DNA from: Streptomyces chartreusis NRRL 3882 | GTDB taxonomy: Bacteria > Actinomycetota > Actinomycetes > Streptomycetales > Streptomycetaceae | Reading direction: 5' to 3' | DNA: 64,000 bases | NCBI RefSeq assembly: GCF_900236475.1 | Contig: NZ_LT963352.1 | Span: 6,986,001-7,050,000, forward strand | Shown: positions 48,791-56,870 of the stretch, piece after piece | How positions within the stretch are numbered: the stretch's first letter is position 1 | Layout of the letters: every line of letters begins with the position of its first letter | Position numbers and translations under genes: made by a program | Notes under the pieces: generated by a model | Database searches by the model: none | Told to the model about the DNA's origin: nothing | Seen by the model: only the letters and a program-made list of their open reading frames with translations

Positions 48791-50878
48791 CTACTTCCCC
48801 CCGCGCGGCTTCCGCGGCGGTGGGGGAGGCGGCGGAGGCGGTGGCCCGTCGTCCGGCCGGCCCGGCGGCCGGTTCCCACTCTTCGGCCCGGGCGGCTGCC
48901 GGGGCCCACGCGGCGGCGGCCCGACCGGCCGCGCCACGGTGGGCGCGCCGTACACGTCCCCGTCCCGGTGAGCGGCCGGGTCAGTTCCCGACTGCGGTTC
49001 GTGAGGCGCCCCGGGTTCGCCGGGGCGTGGCCGCGCGTCCTCCGGCTCTCGCAGCTCGTCCGGCACCCGGAGGTACGGATTGGTGGCCGGGTTCGGCGGC
49101 CGGTACGGCACTCCCGGCGCGTACGGCCCGGTCTCCTCCCCGTACGACGACGCCCGCCCGGCGCCGTCCCCGCCCCAGCCCCTGGACCGCCCGGCGGGGG
49201 TGTCGTTTCCGGCCTGTCCTGTACCGGCTCCTGGCCTTGCTTGCCCGGTGTGGGCGTCGTATCCGGGCTGTCCTGTTCCGGCTCCTGGCCTTGCTTGCCC
49301 GGTGTGGGCGTCGTATCCGGGCTGTCCTGTTCCGGCTCCTGGCCTTGCTTGCCCGGCGTGGGCGTCGTATCCGGCCTGCCCTGTTCCGGCTCCCGCCCCC
49401 GCCGCATGCCCCGCACCGGCGACGTGTCCGGCCTGCCCCCTGCTTGCCCCTGGTCCGGCCGCCCCCTCTCCCCGAGCCAAAGCCGTAGCCGACCGCCCCG
49501 CGGCCCCGCTCGCCCAGGCGAGCAACGCCCCCACCGCCCCGGCCCCCGCACCCCACACCGCGCCCAGCAGCAGGGCCATGCCGAGGTGGCCGTGCAGTTC
49601 GATGCCCGCGCCGAACGCGTCGAAGCCGAGCACGGACAGGGACGCGGTCACGGACACGTCCGTCAGCCGGACCAGCAGCGGCAGGGCCAGCGCGGTCGCG
49701 ACTCCCAGCCGCAGCGCACACCGCCCCGCGAAACCCAGAGCCCCCGAACCCCGTACGTCCCCAGGACCCGGCACCGGCGTCCGCACCGCCGCCAACACCC
49801 CCGCCAGCAGCATCATCGACGCCGCAGCCACCCCCAGCAGCCACACCCGCCCGTCCAGCTCGGCAAGCCGCCCCAGTGTCACCTGCTGGTCGGAGCGGAC
49901 CGCGAGCAGGTCGTCCAGGGGGTCCGGCAGGAGACGGGCCAGTTCACCCGTCGCCCGGCCGTCCCACGGCACGAGCAGGCCGATCGGGACGCCCAGCCAC
50001 ACCCCGTTCGGTGCCCCGAGCAGCGCCGTGCCGGCGATGCGCCGGGGGTGGTCGTCCCCGGTCGCCGCGTACGCCGCCGCCGCGAGCCCCGCCGCCACCG
50101 CTACCAGCAGCACGGTCACCACCGCCGAAACGGCGGGCCGCACGACCCGGTGCACGGCCTCCCACCCCCGCGGCAGCGGCGTGCTGCGCGAGGCCAGCAG
50201 GGCGATGAGGAGGATCCCGGCCGACCAGCCGAGCCCGCCGAGCAGCGTGGGCACGGTGTCGACCGTGAAGCCGACCGCCGCCCGCGCGTCGACCAGGTCG
50301 CCGATCCGGTCCGGCAGCAGCCCGCCGATGTCCCCGACGTCCCCGAGCCCGGGGATCTCCACGCCTCCGCCCCCGCCGCCCCCGGCCAGGTCGTCCAACC
50401 CCAGCGCGCCGCCGTCGATCGTGATGACATCGTGCCCCGCCCAGGCCAGTCCGCCCAGCATCGCCACGAACAGCGCGACCACCACGCCCGCACGCGCGAG
50501 GAGTTCGGCCGTCGATATCACAACTCCCGCCGCCCGCAAGGACCGTAGGAAGAAGTACGACAGCAGCACCGCCCCGACCAGGCTCACCCCCAGTGGCGTG
50601 ATCTCGATGGCGGTGTCCGCCTCCGCACCCGTGAGTCCGAACGCCGACACGTCACCGGACGGCGTGACCGAACCACCCGCCCCAAGTGCCACCACCGCCG
50701 CGGTCATCGGCCCCAACGAGCCCGCCGCGTCCGCCTCCAGCAGCCGCAGACCCAGCGCAGCCGCACCCGCCATCCCGATCAACGCCCAGCTCACGGCGGC
50801 GACGGCGGACATCAGCACGTCACCCCACGGCACGCGCGTGCCGCCCCTCGCCGTCTCCACACCTGTACCGGCACCCAT
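48791..50878 (-). CDS. Streptophobe family membrane protein with long disordered tail
   Basis: A 695-aa protein of the Streptomyces-specific streptophobe family. The first ~420 residues contain about ten hydrophobic helices (VLMSAVAAVSWALIGMAGAAALGL, GVSLVGAVLLSYFFLRSLRAAG, ILLIALLAS and others) and a Gly-rich loop with VEIPGLGDVGDIGGLLPDRIGDLVDARAAVG. The last ~230 residues are Gly/Ala/Pro-rich and probably disordered, containing tandem copies of GYDAHTGQARPGAGTGQP and ending in a poly-proline stretch (PPPPPPPPPPRKPRGGK). No function is known. It is divergent from the FHA-ABC transporter gene. Confidence 0.88.
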   Translation of the reverse strand: MGAGTGVETARGGTRVPWGDVLMSAVAAVSWALIGMAGAAALGLRLLEADAAGSLGPMTAAVVALGAGGSVTPSGDVSAFGLTGAEADTAIEITPLGVSLVGAVLLSYFFLRSLRAAGVVISTAELLARAGVVVALFVAMLGGLAWAGHDVITIDGGALGLDDLAGGGGGGGVEIPGLGDVGDIGGLLPDRIGDLVDARAAVGFTVDTVPTLLGGLGWSAGILLIALLASRSTPLPRGWEAVHRVVRPAVSAVVTVLLVAVAAGLAAAAYAATGDDHPRRIAGTALLGAPNGVWLGVPIGLLVPWDGRATGELARLLPDPLDDLLAVRSDQQVTLGRLAELDGRVWLLGVAAASMMLLAGVLAAVRTPVPGPGDVRGSGALGFAGRCALRLGVATALALPLLVRLTDVSVTASLSVLGFDAFGAGIELHGHLGMALLLGAVWGAGAGAVGALLAWASGAAGRSATALARGEGAAGPGASRGQAGHVAGAGHAAGAGAGTGQAGYDAHAGQARPGAGTGQPGYDAHTGQARPGAGTGQPGYDAHTGQARPGAGTGQAGNDTPAGRSRGWGGDGAGRASSYGEETGPYAPGVPYRPPNPATNPYLRVPDELREPEDARPRPGEPGAPHEPQSGTDPAAHRDGDVYGAPTVARPVGPPPRGPRQPPGPKSGNRPPGRPDDGPPPPPPPPPPRKPRGGK
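49211..49393. repeat. 54-bp tandem repeats inside the streptophobe gene
   Basis: Three full 54-bp units (49211-49264, 49265-49318, 49319-49372) and a partial fourth (49373-49393) are nearly identical and encode an 18-residue unit, GYDAHTGQARPGAGTGQP. The units keep frame, so copy-number change would lengthen or shorten the tail without frameshift. Confidence 0.9.
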
Positions 50879-51053
50879 GGCAGACCCCCCGATCCGCTAC
50901 GCGGCGGGAACACCGCGCATGCCCCCCTCGCGTCGAAATACCACTCTCCGGCCCGTTTTCAACCCCGTCAACGGAATCGGCTGATGCGTGCGTACGCGCT
51001 CTTCACAAGGCCCGACTTTCGGTCAGGCGGCCGCTCCTGAAATAGTTCCCCCC

Positions 51054-51074
51054 GATGTTCGACATCCCTAGACT
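51054..51074 (+). promoter_or_regulatory. Candidate promoter with palindrome upstream of FHA-ABC gene
   Basis: TAGACT (51069-51074) is a likely -10 box; a perfect palindrome GATGT-TCG-ACATC (51054-51066) sits in its spacer region and might bind a regulator. No clear -35 is present. The gene start is about 34 nt downstream. Confidence 0.4.
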
Positions 51075-51107
51075 CCCCATGTCGGGGGTAACTCGGGGGA
51101 CAACTCA

Positions 51108-53648
51108 GTGGGGCATGGAGTGCCGGAACTCGTACTGGAATCAAACGGACGTACCTGGACGCTCGATCCGTCCAGGGCATACACCCTCGGACGTGATCCG
51201 CAGGGGGACGTCGTCTTCGACGACGCCAGGGTCTCCTGGCGTCACGCCACGGTCAGCTTCAACGGCCGCAGTTGGGTCATCGAGGACCACGGCAGCACCA
51301 ACGGCACGTTCGTGCAGGGGCAGCGGATCCATCAGATGGAGCTCGGCCCGGGCTCGGCGGTCAACCTGGGCAACGCGACCGACGGCCCGCGCCTGAACCT
51401 CTCCGGCGCCGCCGCCTCCGTCGCCACGCCGCAGGCCCAGCCGCAGCAGCAGCCGTACGCCGCACAGGGCGCGAACCCCGGCTGGGCCCAGCAGGCACCC
51501 GCCCAGCAGGCACCCCACCAGCAGCAGGCCCAGGCCGGATGGCAGCAGCAGCCGCAGCAGCACGCGGCGAACATCCCGCAGCAGCAGGGCCCCGGCGGCG
51601 TCGCGGGGGCGCCGCCGGTCTACGGCGACCGCAGCCCGACCACGTTCCACCAGTTCTCCCTCGGCCGCGTGATGCGCATCGGCCGTGCCCTGGAGAACGA
51701 GCTGGTCGTCTCCGACCTCCAGGTCTCCCGGCACCACGCCGAGTTCCACTCGACGCCCGACGGGCGCATGGAGATCCGCGACCTGGGCTCGCACAACGGC
51801 ACGTACGTCAACGGCCAGCCGATCCCCAAGGGCGGCACGCAACTGCTCGGCCCGGCCGACGTCGTCGGCGTCGGCCACTCGACGTTCCGGATCGTCGGCG
51901 ACCGGCTCGAGGAGTTCGTCGACACCGGTGAGGTGTCCTTCTCCGCCCGCCACCTGACCGTCACGGTCGACGGCGGCAAGCAGATCCTCAAGGACGTCTC
52001 CTTCGGCGTCCCGGAGAAGTCGCTGATCGCGGTCATCGGCCCGTCCGGATCCGGCAAGTCCACCCTGCTCAAGGCGCTCACCGGCTACCGCCCGGCCGAC
52101 CAGGGCGAGGTCCTCTACGACAACCGGAACCTCTACAAGCAGTTCGCCGAGCTGCGCCAGCGCATCGGTCTGGTTCCGCAGGACGACATCCTGCACAAGG
52201 AGCTGACCGTCAAGAAGGCCCTCAAGTACGCGGCCAAGCTCCGCTTCCCGGCCGACACCACGGCCGCCGAGCGCGACGCCCGTATCGACGAGGTGCTGCG
52301 CGAGCTGAAGCTGGACATCCACAAGGACAAGAAGGTCACGTCCCTGTCCGGCGGCCAGCGCAAGCGCGTCTCGGTGGCCCTGGAGCTGCTCACCAAGCCG
52401 TCGCTGATCTTCCTGGACGAGCCGACCTCCGGCCTCGACCCGGGCATGGACCGCGATGTGATGCAGCTGCTGCGCGGTCTCGCCGACGACGGCCGTACGG
52501 TCCTCGTCGTCACCCACTCCGTGGCCGAGCTGGCACTGTGTGACAAGCTGCTCGTGATGGCGCCCGGCGGCTCCGTGGCCTACTTCGGCCCGCCGGAGGA
52601 GGCGCTGAACTTCTTCGGCTACGACACCTGGGCCGACGTCTTCTCCGCCTTCGAGAACTACCGCGACTACGACTGGGCGGGCCGCTGGAAGGGCTCGCAG
52701 CACTACCAGATGTACGCCGCGGACATCGACGCCGTAGCGCCGCAGTCCGTACAGGTGCCGCCGATGCAGGCGATGAAGCCACCGAAGCCGCAGGGCTGGA
52801 TGTCCCAGTTCGTCACGCTCGTGCGGCGCTATGTCTCGGTGATCGCGTCCGACAGGGGCTTCCTGGCGCTGATGGTGATCCTGCCGGCCGTGCTCGGCGC
52901 GGTGAGCCTGCTCATCGACGCGGACCGGGGCCTGCTGCCCAACCCGGCGAACCCGCAGACCGGCCGGATCATCCCGAACGGCACGGCCACCACGGTCCTG
53001 CTGATCCTCGCGGTCGGCGCCTGCTTCGCCGGCGCGGCGAACTCCGTCCGTGAGCTGATCAAGGAACGGGTCATCTACGAGCGGGAGCGCGCGACCGGCC
53101 TGTCGCGCTCCGCGTACCTGATGTCGAAGGTGTTCGTGCTCGGCATGATCACCGTCCTCCAGGGCCTGCTGGTCGGCGTCATCGGCTTCTCCAGCCGGGA
53201 GATCCCCGAGGAGGGCCTGGTCTTCGGCAGCGCCACGCTGCTGGAGCTGTCCGTGCCGATCATGGCCCTGGGCTTCACCTCGATGATGTTCGGTCTGATC
53301 ATCTCGTCGCTGGTCAAGACCGCCGAGAAGACCATGCCGCTGCTGGTGATGTTCGCCATCATCCAGGTCGTCTTCACCGGCTGCCTGTTCACGCTGCACG
53401 GCTCGATCGGCGTCAACCAGTTCTCGTTCCTGATGCCGTCGCGCTGGGCGGTCGCCGCCTCCGGCGCCACGCTGGACTTCAACAAGATCAGCCCGCCCGA
53501 GACGCCCGGCGACACCGACCCGCTGTGGGAGCACACGGTCGGGGCCTGGGCCATGGACATGGGCGCTCTCCTCGCCCTCGGCGTCATCTGCGGCTTCTTC
53601 GTGGCCCGCTTCCTGCGCCGCCACGAGCCCGAGGTCATGCGCAAGTAG
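51108..53648 (+). CDS. Double-FHA-domain ABC transporter (ABCG-like, Rv1747 type)
   Basis: An 846-aa fusion. FHA domain 1 (about 8-95) has YTLGRDPQGDVVFDDARVS then RHATV and GSTNGTF. A Gln/Ala/Pro-rich linker follows (about 105-185). FHA domain 2 (about 188-270) has IGRALENELVVSDLQVSRHHAEF and GSHNGTY. The ATPase (about 280-515) has GPSGSGKSTLLKAL, LSGGQRKRVSVALELL and LIFLDEPTSGLD. Six C-terminal helices (about 565-840) form an ABC-2 permease. FHA domains bind phosphothreonine, and Mycobacterium Rv1747 is controlled by Ser/Thr kinases, so kinase control is likely. GTG 51108 has GGGGGA upstream; GTG 51120 (VPELVLESNG) is an alternative start. Confidence 0.94.
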   Translation: MGHGVPELVLESNGRTWTLDPSRAYTLGRDPQGDVVFDDARVSWRHATVSFNGRSWVIEDHGSTNGTFVQGQRIHQMELGPGSAVNLGNATDGPRLNLSGAAASVATPQAQPQQQPYAAQGANPGWAQQAPAQQAPHQQQAQAGWQQQPQQHAANIPQQQGPGGVAGAPPVYGDRSPTTFHQFSLGRVMRIGRALENELVVSDLQVSRHHAEFHSTPDGRMEIRDLGSHNGTYVNGQPIPKGGTQLLGPADVVGVGHSTFRIVGDRLEEFVDTGEVSFSARHLTVTVDGGKQILKDVSFGVPEKSLIAVIGPSGSGKSTLLKALTGYRPADQGEVLYDNRNLYKQFAELRQRIGLVPQDDILHKELTVKKALKYAAKLRFPADTTAAERDARIDEVLRELKLDIHKDKKVTSLSGGQRKRVSVALELLTKPSLIFLDEPTSGLDPGMDRDVMQLLRGLADDGRTVLVVTHSVAELALCDKLLVMAPGGSVAYFGPPEEALNFFGYDTWADVFSAFENYRDYDWAGRWKGSQHYQMYAADIDAVAPQSVQVPPMQAMKPPKPQGWMSQFVTLVRRYVSVIASDRGFLALMVILPAVLGAVSLLIDADRGLLPNPANPQTGRIIPNGTATTVLLILAVGACFAGAANSVRELIKERVIYERERATGLSRSAYLMSKVFVLGMITVLQGLLVGVIGFSSREIPEEGLVFGSATLLELSVPIMALGFTSMMFGLIISSLVKTAEKTMPLLVMFAIIQVVFTGCLFTLHGSIGVNQFSFLMPSRWAVAASGATLDFNKISPPETPGDTDPLWEHTVGAWAMDMGALLALGVICGFFVARFLRRHEPEVMRK

Positions 53649-53667
53649 CCACCCGCTCCACCGAGCC

Positions 53668-53705
53668 CGAAGGGCGGCACCCCGTCAGGAGGGTGCCGCC
53701 CTTCG
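53668..53705. terminator. Bidirectional hairpin terminator
   Basis: CGAAGGGCGGCACCC (53668-53682) and GGGTGCCGCCCTTCG (53691-53705) form a perfect 15-bp stem with an 8-nt loop between the convergent FHA-ABC and SLT genes. Confidence 0.85.
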
Positions 53706-53740
53706 GCGTTCGTTCAGCGAAGCAGAGGTCCGCGCCAGCC

Positions 53741-54493
53741 TCAGTACGCGCTGTTGACGTTGTCCATCGAGCCGTACTTGTCGGCCGCGTAGTTGCAGGC
53801 GGCGGTGATGTTGGCGACCGGGTTGTAGATGTCCCAGGAGGTGCCGGGGACGTGGTACGCCTTGAAGGTCGGCGGGATGACCTGGAGCAGACCCTTCGAG
53901 GGGATGCCGTTGATGGCGTTGATGTCCCAGTTGTTGATCGCCTTCGGGTTACCCGAGGACTCCCGCATGATGTTGCGGTGGATGCCGTCGTAGGACGCCG
54001 GGATGTCGTGCTTCTTCAGGATGTCGAGCGACTCGCGGATCCAGCCGTCGAGGTTGTTCGGGTAGCTCTTCTTGGCGGCCTTCTTCGCCTCGGCGCGCTT
54101 GGCGTCGCGGCTCGCGGCCTCCTTGGCCTTGCGCGCGGCCTCGGCCTTCTTCTTCGCGGCCTCGGCGGCCTTCTTCTTGGCGGCCTCGGCGGCGGCCTTC
54201 TTCTTGGCGGCGGCCTCGGCGTCGGCCTTCTTCTTCGCCGCGATCTGCTCCGCCTTCAGGCTGGCACCGGCCATCTGGTCGGTGACGCTCGCCTTGACGT
54301 CCTTGATCTGCTCGGTGCTGAACGCCACCGCAGCCGGCTGAGCGGCCTCGGTCGTGGTCTTGGTCGACGCGCCGCTCGGCACCGCGGAGAAACCGATGGC
54401 GGCGGCGCCGAGGGTGGCGACACCCGCCATGGCGATCTTGTGGTGACGGGTCAGGGTGCGACTGCGGCCACGGCTGAAGATGTTCTTGGGCAT
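53741..54493 (-). CDS. Secreted lytic transglycosylase-like (SLT) protein
   Basis: A 250-aa secreted protein. The signal region (RHHKIAMAGVATLGAAAIGF) is followed by a long Ala/Lys-rich coiled-coil-like stretch (residues about 80-145, repeats of AAKKKAEAA type) and a C-terminal SLT domain (about 150-250) with IMRESSGNPKAINNWD, containing the catalytic Glu, then GIPSKGLLQVIPPTFKAYHVPG and NPVANITAACNYAADKYG. It resembles the SLT/Rpf-like wall hydrolases of Streptomyces that remodel peptidoglycan at spore germination. ATG 54493 follows GAAGAGGTCC. A folded leader and clear promoter lie upstream. Confidence 0.9.
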   Translation of the reverse strand: MPKNIFSRGRSRTLTRHHKIAMAGVATLGAAAIGFSAVPSGASTKTTTEAAQPAAVAFSTEQIKDVKASVTDQMAGASLKAEQIAAKKKADAEAAAKKKAAAEAAKKKAAEAAKKKAEAARKAKEAASRDAKRAEAKKAAKKSYPNNLDGWIRESLDILKKHDIPASYDGIHRNIMRESSGNPKAINNWDINAINGIPSKGLLQVIPPTFKAYHVPGTSWDIYNPVANITAACNYAADKYGSMDNVNSAY

Positions 54494-54603
54494 GGTGGTG
54501 TGGACCTCTTCGAATAGCGCGGGAGTCGCTCGGCGTCCGGCGTTGGACTCGGTGTGTTTCCGACACGAACGCCGCGGAGGTGAACCCACGGCGCTGAGCG
54601 ACG
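54494..54603 (-). promoter_or_regulatory. Structured 5' leader of the SLT gene (possible riboswitch or thermometer)
   Basis: On the minus strand the predicted transcript starts near 54603 and at once forms GTCGCTC (54602-54596), which can pair with GAGCGAC (54531-54525). Inside, CGCCG/CGGCG, GTGT/ACAC and TCC/GGA can form further stems, giving a multi-branched fold of about 78 nt. It does not carry the GTCAGCTAAC-type core of the ydaO (c-di-AMP) riboswitch known before other Streptomyces wall hydrolases, so the class is unknown. Confidence 0.45.
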
Positions 54604-54610
54604 CCAGCAA

Positions 54611-54639
54611 TTCTTAGCGGCCGCAAAATTGCGTGGCAA
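54611..54639 (-). promoter_or_regulatory. Promoter of the SLT gene
   Basis: On the minus strand TTGCCA (54639-54634) and TAAGAA (54616-54611) are separated by exactly 17 nt, a good sigma-70 type promoter. Transcription would start around 54603-54604. The remaining stretch 54640-54859 upstream shows no supported gene or other clear element. Confidence 0.6.
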
Positions 54640-54859
54640 AGGTGTGACGTACGATGCCCGATAGTGGATCAGGGAGGGGCAAATCAGGGCAGACTGGACT
54701 GTCCGCGCCGCTCAAAAGGTGGGGCTTTGTCTCCTATGCACTTTCGTACGTGACGTGGGTCCTATGCGCGGGCTCACATCGCCCCGGGTGCGGTCTCACC
54801 GCTGGTTGCACAAGCGATGCTCTGCGTGAGGGCTCTGTCACGGCCCTGCACGGCCCCTG

Positions 54860-55939
54860 CTACGGCAGGACGAAGTGCACGTCCCCGAATTCGTGCCACA
54901 GGTAGCGGCCCCGCACCGCCGCCTCGTACCCGCGTCGGATCGCCTCCCGCCCCGCGACCGCCTCCAGCATCAGCAGATGCGAGGCCTCCGGCTCGTGCAG
55001 CCCGGTCAGCAGCCCGTCCACCACACGCACCCCGCGCTCCGGGGTCACCACGAGATCGGTCCACCCCGCCCGCGCCCCTACGACCCCGTCGGCTCCCGCC
55101 GCCGATTCCACGGCCCGCACGGCCGTCGTCCCGACCGCGACGATCCGGCCTCCACCGGCTCGCACCGCGTTGATCACCCGTGCGGAGGCCTCGGGCACGA
55201 CGAAGCGCTCCGGGTACGGCGGCTCGTGCGCCTCCGCCGACGCCACCCCGGTGTGCAGCGTGACCGGTGCGAACTGCACGCCCCGGCTCACCAGCTCCGT
55301 CACCAGCCGCGCCGTGAAGGGCCGCGCCGCACTGGGCATCTCCGCACTGCCCGCCCCGTCCGCGGACGGCAGCGCGAACACCGTCTGGTAGACGGACAAC
55401 GGCTGGTCGCGCTCCGTGTAGGAGTAGCGAATGGGCCGCCCGTGCTCCCGCAGCAGCCCCGGCACCCCCGGCCCGGTGACCCGCGCCCACCACAGCCGCC
55501 CGCTGCGCCCGCTCAGCGGCTCCTCCAGAACCAGCCACCCACCCCCCGGCAGGCACACCTCCGTACCCGCGGGCCCACCCGCCCGCGCGCGCGTGGTGCC
55601 CCGACCGTCGGGCTCCCGCAGCTCCACCGCCCAGCGGCCGTCGTCCCCGCGCGTCGAGAAATGCACCACCACGCGCGCGTGCCCGATCCACCCGTCCACG
55701 GCCGCCGCCAGCGTGGCCGACGTGTTGACCACGAGCAGGTCCCCGGCCCGCAACAGCCGCGGCAGCTCCGGGAACGTGTGATGCGCCACCTCGACGCCCC
55801 GGGACACCAGCATCCGCACGGCGTCCCGGTCCAGCCCGGGCCGCCGCTGCTCGACCGGCACCCGGGCCGACAGTTCCTCCGGCACGCTCGCCCACGCTCG
55901 AACGGGCTCGTGCGGGGGGACCCCCATCGCCAGCGTCAT
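54860..55939 (-). CDS. QueA-like S-adenosylmethionine:tRNA ribosyltransferase-isomerase family protein
   Basis: A 359-aa protein of the QueA family, which transfers the ribosyl part of SAM to preQ1 in tRNA during queuosine synthesis. Family features include the LLRAGDLLVVNTSATLAA segment, GRPIRYSYTERDQPLSVYQTVFA, VTLHTGVASAEAHEP and the HEPEASHLLMLEAVAGREAIRRGYEAAVRGRYLWHEFGD end. As far as I know most Streptomyces lack a tRNA-guanine transglycosylase, so true queuosine synthesis is doubtful and the substrate may differ. The ATG at 55939 overlaps the stop of the SDR gene by 4 bp, so the two are cotranscribed. Confidence 0.88.
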   Translation of the reverse strand: MTLAMGVPPHEPVRAWASVPEELSARVPVEQRRPGLDRDAVRMLVSRGVEVAHHTFPELPRLLRAGDLLVVNTSATLAAAVDGWIGHARVVVHFSTRGDDGRWAVELREPDGRGTTRARAGGPAGTEVCLPGGGWLVLEEPLSGRSGRLWWARVTGPGVPGLLREHGRPIRYSYTERDQPLSVYQTVFALPSADGAGSAEMPSAARPFTARLVTELVSRGVQFAPVTLHTGVASAEAHEPPYPERFVVPEASARVINAVRAGGGRIVAVGTTAVRAVESAAGADGVVGARAGWTDLVVTPERGVRVVDGLLTGLHEPEASHLLMLEAVAGREAIRRGYEAAVRGRYLWHEFGDVHFVLP

Positions 55940-56634
55940 CGGACCCCGTCCACCAGAGCCGGAGCCCCGTACCGCCCGCTCGCCGGCCGCTCGTCCAGCA
56001 GCCGCAGGAACCCCGGCACCACAGCCCCCGGCTCCGGCCGCGGATCGTGATCATCCGGTACGGCCGCCGCATACAGGTCCGTGGCCATGTCCCCGGGATC
56101 CACCGCCCAGACCCGCAGCCCCGGCTCCTCCACGGCGAGCACCGCCAGCAACTGGTCCAGGGCCGCCTTGGACGCCCCGTAGCCGCCCCAGGTCTCGTAC
56201 GCCTCGGCGGCCGCGTCCGAACTGACCGCCACGACGGTGCCCGCCCGCGAGGCCCGCAGCAGCGGCAGCGCCTCCTGGACCAGGCCCAGCCCCGCCACCA
56301 GGTTCACCTCCAGCGCCCGCCGCAGCCCTTCCAGGGGCAGCTCCTCGAGCCGCACCAGCGGCTCGGCGCCCAGCGCGCTCGCGTTGTGCACCAGAAGGTC
56401 GACGCCGCCGAGCCGCCACGCCGCCGACACCATCGCCGCACGGTGGGCGGCGTCCGTGACGTCCCCGGGCAGGACGGTCACGCGCGTGCCGTGCGCGGAG
56501 ACGGCCTCCGCCGCGTCCGTCAGGGCCTCGGCTCCCCTGGCATCGAGCACCAGATCCCAGCCCCGCCCGGCCAGGGCCTCCGCGAGCGCCCGGCCCAGGC
56601 CCTTCGAGGCCCCGGTGATGATCGCAACCGGCAT
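55936..56634 (-). CDS. SDR family oxidoreductase coupled to the QueA-like gene
   Basis: A 232-aa classical SDR with VAIITGASKGLGRALAEAL, LLVHNASALG, catalytic VVAVSSDAA and YGASKAALDQLLAVLAVE, so all catalytic residues are kept. The end PASGRYGAPALVDGVR is unusual and lacks the typical VDGG. It is the first gene of a two-gene transcript with the QueA-like gene. The substrate is unknown. Confidence 0.9.
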   Translation of the reverse strand: MPVAIITGASKGLGRALAEALAGRGWDLVLDARGAEALTDAAEAVSAHGTRVTVLPGDVTDAAHRAAMVSAAWRLGGVDLLVHNASALGAEPLVRLEELPLEGLRRALEVNLVAGLGLVQEALPLLRASRAGTVVAVSSDAAAEAYETWGGYGASKAALDQLLAVLAVEEPGLRVWAVDPGDMATDLYAAAVPDDHDPRPEPGAVVPGFLRLLDERPASGRYGAPALVDGVR

Positions 56635-56870
56635 GATCGGCTCCTTCGCTGTGATCGTGTGCCCTCAACCTAGGAACAGGGACACAAGGACCGCCTCGGA
56701 CGCGGGCCGCAGACCACCGGGTCCCTTCGCCCTACGTCACCGGCCCGGCGCCCCCGGTCCTACGCCGCGCCGCCCGGCTGCATCGGCCCCGCGACCTAGG
56801 CCCACCGGCCCGGGCGACCGCCGCCACCGGTCCGATCCGGGCTGTCACCGCCCGCCGGTACCGTGAGGAC

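Noticed and set aside
49211..49393. CRISPR-like tandem array
   Set aside because: The 54-bp units are directly contiguous with no spacers and lie in frame inside a coding sequence.
54494..54860. ydaO (c-di-AMP) riboswitch before the SLT gene
   Set aside because: Expected from related wall-hydrolase genes, but the conserved GTCAGCTAAC-like and GGGTGAA-like cores are not present.
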